A DNA stretch of 6,233 bases from Acidobacteriota bacterium. GTDB taxonomy: Bacteria > Acidobacteriota > Terriglobia > UBA7540 > JAPUME01. Location: NCBI GenBank assembly GCA_027294185.1, contig JAPUME010000159.1, positions 1 to 6,233 on the forward strand, read 5' to 3'. The position numbers and the translations under genes are program-made. The notes under the pieces were generated by a model that searched no databases, was not told the origin of the DNA, and worked only from the letters and a program-made list of their open reading frames with translations. Positions within the stretch are counted from its first letter, which is position 1. Every line of letters begins with the position of its first letter. This document shows positions 1-5,376 of this stretch, in pieces.

Positions 1-82
1 GCTGGCCCGGTGAATTTTAACTCGTGTTATGCCAATACCTTATGCGGATTCCGAAAAACTCCTCTGGAGCCGAAAAAACGAG

Positions 83-98
83 AACCGATTCAACCGAT
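83..98 (+). repeat. Short direct repeat AACCGAT x2 in the leader
   Basis: AACCGAT occurs at 83-89 and again at 92-98, a 9-bp period, immediately upstream of the TATAAT element. A second pair, CCGAAAAA at 51-58 and 70-77, lies farther upstream. Short tandem half-sites next to a -10 box without a -35 box can mark an activator site. Both repeats are short enough to be chance. Confidence 0.3.
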
Positions 99-102
99 CA
101 GG

Positions 103-108
103 TATAAT
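103..108 (+). promoter_or_regulatory. Possible -10 element (TATAAT) ahead of the small secreted-protein gene
   Basis: A perfect TATAAT hexamer lies about 78 nt before the chosen ATG at 186. No good TTGACA-like -35 box is seen 16-18 bp upstream (positions 80-85 read GAGAAC), and there is no TGn extension. If real, the promoter is weak or needs an activator. Two AACCGAT copies at 83-89 and 92-98 sit where a -35 box or activator site would be. The call rests on one hexamer in an AT-richer leader. Confidence 0.4.
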
Positions 109-185
109 ATTGCATCTAAACAGTATTGAGAACAACCGGCGTGCATCCCAATCGGCCGGATGAGGTTCCGGCGTCTGGAGAGAAC

Positions 186-581
186 ATGAAGCGGAAAGGA
201 CTTGGTCTCACCCTGGCATTTTTGCTGGCCGGAACGGCATGGGGCCTGGCTCAGCAAAACGACAAGTCACCCCGGGAATCAAGGGAAGCCACGGTAACCG
301 TTCTGGTCACCTCCGAGAGGACGGGCAAGCCCCTTCGCAACGCCCGCCTCACGCTCCGCTTCGGCAAATCCGGGAAGAAAATCCGTAAGGGGTTGAGACG
401 ACGCTCCTGGAGCGCCAAGACCAATTCGAAAGGCACCTACCGGTTCACCTACGTTCCCAAGGGAAGGATCGTCCTCCTTGTGACCGCCGAAAACCACCAG
501 TCGCTGGGCAAGGAATTCGAAGTCTATGACGATAATGCCACCATCGAAGTAACCCTCAAGAAGCCCCAGCCGCTTCTTTGA
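186..581 (+). CDS. Small secreted protein with a carboxypeptidase-regulatory-like beta-sandwich domain
   Basis: A 131-residue protein of unknown specific function. The start is ATG 186, preceded by GGAGAG at 177-182. An in-frame TTG at 126 is rejected because it would put about 20 polar residues before the signal peptide. Residues 1-22 form a Sec-type signal peptide (basic MKRK, hydrophobic LTLAFLLAG, probable cleavage after GLA). Residues about 36-126 show alternating beta-strand patterns: VTVLVTSERTGKPLRNARLTL, then TNSKGTYRFTYVPKG, then a final EVTLKK strand. This resembles CarboxypepD_reg/Cna-B-like folds with the usual 'T(N/D)xxGxYxF..vp.G' turn. A strongly basic loop (KSGKKIRKGLRRR, near 61-73) is unusual for the fold and could contact polyanions; that is inference. 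It is a lone gene, convergent with cutA. It is probably periplasmic or exported; it carries no lipobox cysteine. Confidence 0.75.
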   Translation: MKRKGLGLTLAFLLAGTAWGLAQQNDKSPRESREATVTVLVTSERTGKPLRNARLTLRFGKSGKKIRKGLRRRSWSAKTNSKGTYRFTYVPKGRIVLLVTAENHQSLGKEFEVYDDNATIEVTLKKPQPLL

Positions 582-678
582 ACTCCCCTGGTTCTTCCTC
601 TTCTCTCGCCTGCTCCAAGTTGGTGCAAAGAGCTAAAGGTCTTTGCGGAAGAAAGCATTACCCGATTCGCCCTCCCCG

Positions 679-687
679 TTATCCACA
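679..687 (+). promoter_or_regulatory. Perfect-consensus DnaA box (TTATCCACA)
   Basis: TTATCCACA matches the classical high-affinity DnaA-binding 9-mer exactly. It lies three bases before a second DnaA-like 9-mer in the same orientation, with a third in inverted orientation just beyond. A single perfect 9-mer could be chance in a genome, but three box-like 9-mers in 34 bp of non-coding DNA are unlikely to be. Binding itself is inferred. Confidence 0.6.
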
Positions 688-690
688 AGG

Positions 691-699
691 TTATCAACA
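691..699 (+). promoter_or_regulatory. DnaA-like box (TTATCAACA), direct orientation
   Basis: TTATCAACA differs from TTATCCACA at one position, C6 to A. It forms the left half of a perfect inverted repeat and lies 12 bp (start to start) from the perfect box, about one helical turn, so both would face a similar side of the DNA. Confidence 0.5.
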
Positions 700-703
700 G
701 AAC

Positions 704-712
704 TGTTGATAA
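704..712 (-). promoter_or_regulatory. DnaA-like box (TTATCAACA on the minus strand), inverted
   Basis: TGTTGATAA on the + strand is TTATCAACA on the minus strand, the same one-mismatch DnaA box as at 691-699 but inverted. The two form the arms of the palindrome at 687-716. Confidence 0.5.
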
Positions 713-808
713 CCTTCCCTGACCCATTCCCCGCCAGGCTGCGATCCTCTTGAACTGTAAGTAATACGAAAGGAGTGGGATCGCCGGAAGGCAGGCAAGG
801 AAGGGACA

Positions 809-824
809 AAGGCAAAGGAGCCTT
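809..824 (-). terminator. Weak hairpin downstream of cutA
   Basis: Read on the minus strand after the cutA stop, AAGGC-TCCTTT-GCCTT can form a 5-bp stem with a 6-nt loop, followed by TGTCCCTT. The stem is short and the T-tract poor, so this is only a candidate intrinsic terminator for cutA. Confidence 0.2.
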
Positions 825-848
825 GCGGCGCTGCCCAGGCCTCGCCCG

Positions 849-1181
849 CTAAGAGATTTCCTCACCCTGCAGGCTTTCTGCGAGCCAGTGGAGGTAGTTC
901 GTCGCGCCTTCAATAATGGGAAGGCAGATAATTTCAGGCGTGGCGTAGCTGTGCAGGTGGCCGATTTCCGATTGCAATTCCCCGAACAGGCGACGGGAAG
1001 TCTTAATCATCATTATATACTCCTGCTCATCGGCAACTTTCCCTTCCCAACGGTAGATGGATTGCACAGGAGCGGATATATTCACGCAGGCGGCCAGTCT
1101 CTTTTCCACCAGAGCCCGGGCAATCTTCCGGCATTCCTCAAGGTCCGATGCCGTCACCAGAACCACCACCTTGTCCGTCAC
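849..1181 (-). CDS. cutA: Divalent-cation tolerance protein CutA
   Basis: A 110-residue CutA1-family protein, close to the usual 105-115. The family forms very stable ferredoxin-like trimers that resemble PII signalling proteins. It is linked to copper/divalent-metal tolerance in E. coli, though its biochemical role is unsettled. Family motifs run through the length: VVVLVTASDLEE (5-16), KRLAACVNI (27-35), YRWEGKV (43-49), E54 with IKTS (59-62), the H-x-Y-x-x-PEI block as HSYATPEI (77-84), LPI (87-89) and NYLHWL (95-100). In that block the usual Glu after Tyr is Ala80. The start is GTG at 1181-1179, with AGGGGGG (minus strand, 1192-1186) four bases upstream. The frame stays open farther upstream, but that part has no CutA similarity and runs into the divergent mutase gene. 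It is a monocistronic, probably cytoplasmic protein, divergent from the mutase/biotin run. Confidence 0.93.
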   Translation of the reverse strand: MTDKVVVLVTASDLEECRKIARALVEKRLAACVNISAPVQSIYRWEGKVADEQEYIMMIKTSRRLFGELQSEIGHLHSYATPEIICLPIIEGATNYLHWLAESLQGEEIS

Positions 1182-1215
1182 AAATCCCCCCTGGGCAACT
1201 CTGATGCCGTGAAAG

Positions 1216-1244
1216 TTGCCAGAAACCCTGCGCAAAGATACAAT
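1216..1244 (+). promoter_or_regulatory. Sigma70-type promoter for the mutase/ftsB/bio gene run
   Basis: TTGCCA (1216-1221) and TACAAT (1239-1244) are separated by exactly 17 bp; each hexamer has one mismatch from consensus. Transcription would begin about 6-8 nt after the -10 box, near 1250-1253. That is within 1-4 nt of the mutase ATG at 1254, so the mRNA would be leaderless or nearly so. This agrees with the absence of a Shine-Dalgarno sequence before that ATG. It lies in the 72-bp divergent gap shared with cutA. Confidence 0.65.
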
Positions 1245-1253
1245 AGTCCGGCA

Positions 1254-2666
1254 ATGCCAGGCAACGTGATTCGTTTCGGCACCTCGGGTTGGCGTGGCAT
1301 CATCGCCGACGATTTCACCTTCCACAACGTCCGGGCGGCCTCCTCCGCCATCGCTCACTTCCTGCTCTCCTCGAAACCCGACGCCCGCGCCATCGTCGGC
1401 TATGACACCCGCTTTTTGTCGGAGCAGTTCGCGGCCGCAGCCGCTGAGGTCCTCATTTCCCACGGCATCCGGGCAACCCTTTGCACGCGACCGGACCCGA
1501 CCCCGGCCCTGAGTTTTGAAATCCGTCGGGGGGGCTACGACGCCGGGGTGAATTTCACCGCCAGCCACAATCCCGCACTCTACAACGGGTTGAAGTTTTC
1601 CACCGCCAACGGCGCTCCCGCCCTATCCGAGGTAACCCGTGAAGTCGAATCCCTGGCCGCTCGCGTACTGGCCGGTGATTTGCCTCTGCGGGGAAGCGGG
1701 GAGCAAAAGGATGCCGAATCCTCCGACCCACGTCCCCCCTATCTCAACGCGGTGCGGAAGATAGTGGACTTCGATACCCTGCGCAAAGGCAAACTTCGCG
1801 TCGGCTACGATCCTCTTTTCGGCACCGGATGGGGGTATCTGGACACCCTGCTCGAAGAGGGAGGGGTCTCCCTGCGCCCCCTTCACAACTACCGCGACGT
1901 GCTGTTCGCGGGCCAAGGTCCCGACCCCTCCGAGAAGAATCTGGCCGAACTGGGCCGCCTGGTGCGGGAGGAGAAGCTCAACCTGGGATTAGCCACCGAC
2001 GGCGACGCCGACCGCTTCGGTATGGTCGATGCCGACGGCAGCTTCATTCAGCCGAACTTTATCCTGGCCCTCCTTCTGGATTATCTGATCGAAGTCCGGA
2101 AGTTCCCCGGCGGCGCCGGACGGTCCGTTGCCAGCACTCATCTGGTCGATGCCGTTGCCGCCCACCATGGCGTGGCTCTCTACCAGACGCCGGTGGGATT
2201 CAAATATGTGGGGCAGCTCATTCTGGAAGACAAGATCGCGCTGGGAGGAGAAGAAAGCGCGGGTCTTTCGGTAAGGGGCCACATTCCGGAGAAAGATGGG
2301 ATACTGGCCTGCCTGCTGGTGGCGGAGATGGTGGCCCATCGCGGGCAATCGCTCGGCGAACAGATTAAGGCCCTCTACCGAAAGGTGGGGGAATACCACC
2401 CCGTCCGCCTGAATTTCTCCCTGGATGATTCCGTACGGTCCGCCCTGATTGCGAAGTTGGACCGGGAGCACAACCGCTTTAATTCGCAAAAGGTGAGGGA
2501 GACGGATCGCACAGATGGGCTTAAAATGATCCTTGAAGACGGCTCCTGGGTGCTGTTTCGGATGTCGGGAACCGAGCCGCTTTGCCGATGCTACTGCGAA
2601 GCCCACTCGTTGCCGGACCTGGATCGATTGACGGCGGCGGCCAAACGATTCATATTTGATGACTGA
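1254..2666 (+). CDS. Phosphoglucomutase/phosphomannomutase (alpha-D-phosphohexomutase family)
   Basis: A 470-residue enzyme of the four-domain phosphohexomutase family. It interconverts hexose 1- and 6-phosphates (glucose and/or mannose) in the cytoplasm for glycogen, cell-wall or exopolysaccharide precursors. Motifs are complete and in order: N-terminal FGTSGWRG (8-15); phosphoserine loop TASHNP with Ser104; Mg2+ loop DGDADR (249-254); TPVGFKYVG (312-320); sugar-specificity loop GGEESAG (331-337); C-terminal phosphate loop RMSGTEP (436-442). GTSGWRG rather than GTDGVRG argues against GlmM; glucose versus mannose preference cannot be read from sequence. ATG 1254 is chosen because the family N-terminus begins there. 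The frame is open upstream to 888, but that extension is only the antisense of cutA. No Shine-Dalgarno precedes the ATG; the promoter position predicts a near-leaderless message. The stop TGA abuts the ATG of the next gene. Confidence 0.93.
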   Translation: MPGNVIRFGTSGWRGIIADDFTFHNVRAASSAIAHFLLSSKPDARAIVGYDTRFLSEQFAAAAAEVLISHGIRATLCTRPDPTPALSFEIRRGGYDAGVNFTASHNPALYNGLKFSTANGAPALSEVTREVESLAARVLAGDLPLRGSGEQKDAESSDPRPPYLNAVRKIVDFDTLRKGKLRVGYDPLFGTGWGYLDTLLEEGGVSLRPLHNYRDVLFAGQGPDPSEKNLAELGRLVREEKLNLGLATDGDADRFGMVDADGSFIQPNFILALLLDYLIEVRKFPGGAGRSVASTHLVDAVAAHHGVALYQTPVGFKYVGQLILEDKIALGGEESAGLSVRGHIPEKDGILACLLVAEMVAHRGQSLGEQIKALYRKVGEYHPVRLNFSLDDSVRSALIAKLDREHNRFNSQKVRETDRTDGLKMILEDGSWVLFRMSGTEPLCRCYCEAHSLPDLDRLTAAAKRFIFDD

Positions 2667-3062
2667 ATGGATGATGATCGGCGAATGGCTGAGGTGAAAT
2701 CGAAGCCCGGGAAGAGACTCCGCTACCGCAGGGCGCTGATCCTGCTCGCGATCGCGCTATCTGTGCTGGCTGGGAATGCAATATTCGGCGAGAGTGGCCT
2801 GCGCGTTCTGCTCGAAGCCCGGCGGGAAAATCAAGGGCTCGAGCAGGAAATCGAAAGGCTCGAGCAGGAAAATCGGCAGTTGGAAGGCGAAATTCAGGGC
2901 TTACGAAGCGATCCGGCAGCCATTGAAAAGCTGGCCCGAGAGCAGATGCAAATGGCCAAGCCCGGCGAAATCATCTTCACTCTGCCGTACGACCAGGGAC
3001 AGGAGAATCGCAGCCTCCCTCCCATCCGAGAGGAAGCCGACGCCGACCCGGCGAAACCTTAA
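2667..3062 (+). CDS. ftsB: FtsB/DivIC-family septum formation protein
   Basis: A 131-residue bitopic protein. It has a short basic cytoplasmic N-terminus (to about 21), one membrane segment (about 23-41, RALILLAIALSVLAGNAIFG), then a periplasmic coiled coil (about 46-80) with leucine heptads. The family signature DPAAIEKLAREQM (82-94) with KPGEIIF (98-104) follows, then a polar tail. FtsB/DivIC partners FtsL and FtsQ/DivIB in the divisome and activates FtsWI septal peptidoglycan synthesis. The length is slightly above the usual 90-125. ATG 2667 directly follows the mutase stop (TGA-ATG) with no clear Shine-Dalgarno, so translation is probably coupled. ATG 2685 (Met7) is an alternative start. 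The coiled coil contains a 21-bp DNA repeat equal to one heptad. FtsB and DivIC cannot be separated from sequence alone, and a FtsL-like paralogue is a lesser possibility. Confidence 0.83.
   Translation: MDDDRRMAEVKSKPGKRLRYRRALILLAIALSVLAGNAIFGESGLRVLLEARRENQGLEQEIERLEQENRQLEGEIQGLRSDPAAIEKLAREQMQMAKPGEIIFTLPYDQGQENRSLPPIREEADADPAKP
2836..2871 (+). repeat. 21-bp-period direct repeat encoding one coiled-coil heptad
   Basis: GGCTCGAGCAGGAAA occurs at 2836-2850 and again at 2857-2871, offset exactly 21 bp (seven codons). It encodes consecutive (G/R)LEQE heptads of the FtsB-like coiled coil. Identity at the DNA level, beyond what the protein pattern requires, suggests a fairly recent in-frame tandem duplication of one heptad. 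Confidence 0.8.
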
Positions 3063-3091
3063 TAAAGAAAAGAGAAGATCGGAGAGGATCC

Positions 3092-4177
3092 ATGCCGACC
3101 CCAACCCCACCGACGAAGGAAACTACGAAATGGCAGGCCCTGGCGAAAAAAGCCCTGGAAGAGGATCTGCTGACCCGCGAGGAGTCCTTGGCGGTCCTCA
3201 GCGCGGGGAACGAAGATCTGCTGGCTCTGGTGGCCGCCGCCTATGAGGTTCGCCGCCGCTACCACGGACGTCGAGTCAAGCTCAACCTTCTGATCAATGC
3301 CAAAAGCGGGCTGTGCCCCGAAGACTGCGCCTATTGCTCGCAGTCGAGCGTGGCGGACTCGGGTGTCAATCGCTACAAACTTCTCCCCAACCAGACCGTC
3401 GTCGAGGGCGCGCGTCGTGCGGTGGAGCTGCAAGCTCACACCTATTGCATCGTGATGAGCGGGCGCTCTCCCACGGAAAAGGAATTGGACGAGGTGGTGG
3501 GCACGGTTCGGGAAATCAAACGGAAGCATTCGCTCAAGATTTGCGCCTGCCTGGGACTGCTCTCGGATGCTCAAGCGGCCCGGCTCCGCGAGGCCGGCGT
3601 TGACCGCGTAAACCACAACGTCAATACCAGCGAGAACTTTCATCCCAAAATCTGCTCCACACACACCTACCAAGACCGGGTCCGAACCATCGAAGCCGTG
3701 AAAAAGGCGAATCTCTCGCCTTGCTGCGGCGGCATCTTCGGAATGGGAGAGAGCGACGAGGATATCGTCGACCTGGCCCGAGCGCTTCGCGAGCTCGACG
3801 TTGATTCGATTCCGCTCAACTTTCTCATCCCGATTCCGGGCACCCCGATCGAGCCTGCGAACAACCTGACGCCCGCCAAGTGCCTGGCGATTCTGTGCCT
3901 GTTCCGCTTCCTGAACCCGTCGAAAGAAATCCGCATCGCCGGAGGACGCGAGCTCCATCTGCGCTCGCTTCAGGCGCTCGGCCTGTATGTGGCCGACTCC
4001 ATCTTCATCGGAGACTACCTCACGACCGCCGGCCAGAAGCCGTCTGAAGATCTGCAAATGATCCGAGACCTGGGCTTCGAGGTGGCAACCTTCCCTTCCC
4101 CTGGCTTGGGCGCTGATATAAACGCTGAAATAAACGCCGGAGTCGGCGCCGGTTCAGGCGCCCCCCTAAGCGAATGA
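3092..4177 (+). CDS. bioB: Biotin synthase BioB
   Basis: A 361-residue radical-SAM enzyme that inserts sulfur into dethiobiotin, the last step of biotin synthesis, in the cytoplasm as a homodimer. The [4Fe-4S]/SAM motif CxxxCxxC is C75, C79, C82 in the context SGLCPEDCAYCSQSS. By comparison with E. coli BioB, the [2Fe-2S] ligands are C119 (TYC), C151 (KICACLG), C211 (SPCCGG) and R281 (IRIAGGRE), all present. Other family marks are YKLLPN, NHNVNTS (174-180), GGIFGMGE (213-220), PIPGTP (247-252) and SIFIGDYLLTT-like SIFIGDYLTT (303-312). ATG 3092 has GGAGAGG at 3081-3087. The last ~23 residues (from about 338) are a Gly/Ala-rich tail beyond the conserved core, with a small internal repeat (INAEINAG). 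The gene follows the FtsB-like gene by 29 nt, and its stop overlaps the bioF start as ATGA. Confidence 0.97.
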   Translation: MPTPTPPTKETTKWQALAKKALEEDLLTREESLAVLSAGNEDLLALVAAAYEVRRRYHGRRVKLNLLINAKSGLCPEDCAYCSQSSVADSGVNRYKLLPNQTVVEGARRAVELQAHTYCIVMSGRSPTEKELDEVVGTVREIKRKHSLKICACLGLLSDAQAARLREAGVDRVNHNVNTSENFHPKICSTHTYQDRVRTIEAVKKANLSPCCGGIFGMGESDEDIVDLARALRELDVDSIPLNFLIPIPGTPIEPANNLTPAKCLAILCLFRFLNPSKEIRIAGGRELHLRSLQALGLYVADSIFIGDYLTTAGQKPSEDLQMIRDLGFEVATFPSPGLGADINAEINAGVGAGSGAPLSE

Positions 4178-5376
4178 ACTGGCCCAGCGATGAACTGGAA
4201 TCCCTCCGGGCCCGTCACCTGCTCCGAAGGCTGCGCTCGACCGAGGGCACCGAGCCAAGGACTGTTCTGAACGGACAGACGGTCCTGCTGCTCTGCTCCA
4301 ATAATTACCTGGGACTGGCCAACCACCCTGCGCTGGCGGAGGCCGCCCGCAGTGCCTTGGAACGCTACGGCACGAGCGCATCCGGCTCACGTCTGGTAAG
4401 CGGCAGCCTCGCGCTTCACGGAGAACTGGAAAAGCGAGTGGCCGAATGGATGGGTACGGAGGCCGCCCTGGTGTTCAACTCCGGCTACCAGGCAAACGTC
4501 GGAGCGATTCCCGCGCTGGCCCGGGAAGGCGACCTGATCCTAAGCGATGAGCTGAACCACGCCAGCCTCATCGACGGCTGCCGCCTCTCACGCGCCCGAA
4601 CACGCGTCTTTCGCCACGCCGACCCCCAACATCTCGAATCCCTGCTGGCGGAGAATTCCACCGCAAGCCGGACCGGGAAAAACATCATCGTGACCGAATC
4701 GGTCTTTTCCGTTGACGGCGATCTCGCCCCGCTCACAGAGATCGCCTCGCTGGCCCGCCGCTTCGATGCCCTGCTCATCGTTGATGAAGCGCACGCCGTG
4801 GGCGTCTTCGGCCCTGCTGGAGCTGGCCGGGTCGAAGAACTTCAACTCGAAGTGGCGGTGGATATTCGAATGGGGACGTTCAGCAAAGCTCTGGGAAGTT
4901 TTGGCGCCTTCGTGGCGGGGCGCCGGGACCTGATCGAATATCTCGTCAATCGTGCCCGCAGCTTTATCTATTCCACCGCGCTTCCGCCGGCAACGCTGGG
5001 AGCGTCGCTCGCTGCTGTCCAGGCTATCCAGAGAGAGCCCGAACGGCGTAAATCCCTCTGGGAGAACGTCCGATTCCTGCGTGAAGGCCTGAAAGATCAG
5101 GGCTGGAGTCTGCTCTCGGAAGCAAGCCAGATCCTTCCGGTTCTGATCGGCGAGGCTCGGGAAACGATGGAGGTGACCGACGAGCTGCTCGCGCGCGGCG
5201 TCTTCGCACAGGGATTGCGGGAGCCCACCGTAGCACCCGGGACTTCCCGCCTGCGGCTGACCCCGATGGCGACTCACAATCGTGAGGATTTGACACAAGC
5301 GTTGGCCGCCTTTGACGAGGTCAGCACGGCAAGGAGGAATCGGGGTTGGACACCTGTGTCGGCTACGACAAGCTGA
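4174..5376 (+). CDS. bioF: 8-amino-7-oxononanoate synthase BioF
   Basis: A 400-residue PLP-dependent alpha-oxoamine synthase. It condenses pimeloyl-ACP/CoA with L-alanine to give 7-keto-8-aminopelargonate (KAPA) plus CO2, the first committed step of biotin ring assembly. Visible motifs: [11 protein letters not shown] (42-52), [13 protein letters not shown] (66-78), FNSGYQAN (101-108), [11 protein letters not shown] with PLP-stacking His129, ESVFSVDGD (175-183), DEAHAVG with Asp204 and His207, and the Schiff-base lysine K238 in [12 protein letters not shown]. Length and motif spacing fit BioF. The related Kbl and glycine-acyltransferase enzymes are less likely given the bioB and bioA neighbours. 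ATG 4174 overlaps the bioB stop (ATGA) and has no Shine-Dalgarno, so translation is expected to be coupled to bioB. The last ~30 nt also encode the bioA start and its ribosome-binding site. Confidence 0.95.
   Translation: MNWPSDELESLRARHLLRRLRSTEGTEPRTVLNGQTVLLLCSNNYLGLANHPALAEAARSALERYGTSASGSRLVSGSLALHGELEKRVAEWMGTEAALVFNSGYQANVGAIPALAREGDLILSDELNHASLIDGCRLSRARTRVFRHADPQHLESLLAENSTASRTGKNIIVTESVFSVDGDLAPLTEIASLARRFDALLIVDEAHAVGVFGPAGAGRVEELQLEVAVDIRMGTFSKALGSFGAFVAGRRDLIEYLVNRARSFIYSTALPPATLGASLAAVQAIQREPERRKSLWENVRFLREGLKDQGWSLLSEASQILPVLIGEARETMEVTDELLARGVFAQGLREPTVAPGTSRLRLTPMATHNREDLTQALAAFDEVSTARRNRGWTPVSATTS
5331..5337 (+). promoter_or_regulatory. Strong ribosome-binding site for bioA, inside bioF
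   Basis: AAGGAGG is a full Shine-Dalgarno match ending 8 nt before TTG 5346. It lies in the coding sequence of bioF and fixes the bioA start at a TTG codon. The next in-frame ATG (5418) would remove the conserved WHPFTQM motif. Confidence 0.8.

Larger units (their letters stand above)
687..716. repeat. Perfect 14-bp inverted repeat with 2-nt centre
   Basis: The left arm AAGGTTATCAACAG (687-700) and right arm CTGTTGATAACCTT (703-716) are exact reverse complements around AA. As RNA it could fold into a 13-bp stem with a GAAC loop. The stem is AT-rich and no U-run follows on either strand, so a standard intrinsic terminator is doubtful. As DNA it could be a dimeric protein operator or paired DnaA boxes. 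It does not match the BirA operator: there the TTGT ends are outermost, with a spacer of about 14-16 bp. Confidence 0.85.
582..848. other. Convergent intergenic region holding the DnaA-box cluster
   Basis: These 267 nt separate the stop codons of the secreted-protein gene (+) and cutA (-). I see no convincing gene: the minus-strand open frames here have no recognisable domain, no good ribosome site, and translate the palindrome. The notable content is the DnaA-box cluster and inverted repeat at 679-716, and a weak hairpin near 809-824 that could end cutA transcription. No strong GC hairpin with a U-tract is visible for the + strand gene. Confidence 0.6.

Noticed and set aside
126..185. TTG 126 as start of the secreted protein
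   Set aside because: It would bury the signal peptide behind about 20 polar residues; ATG 186 has GGAGAG at proper spacing.
687..716. BirA (biotin repressor) operator
   Set aside because: Half-site orientation and the 2-nt centre do not fit the BirA site, and it lies next to cutA and the secreted-protein gene, not the biotin genes.
679..716. Chromosomal origin (oriC)
   Set aside because: No dnaA, dnaN or gidA neighbour, no AT-rich unwinding stretch and only three boxes; a secondary DnaA site is the more modest reading.
750..767. Promoter-like TTGAAC and TAATAC in the convergent gap
   Set aside because: The hexamers are not at workable spacing (7 nt apart), and no gene follows on the + strand that would use them.
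524..913. Minus-strand open frames in 524-913 (129 and 60 codons) across the convergent gap
   Set aside because: No recognisable domain or ribosome site; they translate the palindrome, and the longer one overlaps the real cutA 3' end in another frame.
1182..1568. N-terminal extension of CutA on the minus strand
   Set aside because: The added residues have no CutA similarity, are antisense to the mutase N-terminus, and GTG 1181 has a good ribosome site; CutA proteins are about 110 residues.
3059..4057. Long minus-strand frame (332 codons) opposite bioB
   Set aside because: A shadow of the biased codon use of bioB; all radical-SAM motifs are on the + strand and the antisense product shows no domain.
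4588..5298. Minus-strand frame of 236 codons opposite bioF
   Set aside because: Antisense of a fully motif-supported bioF; no independent features.
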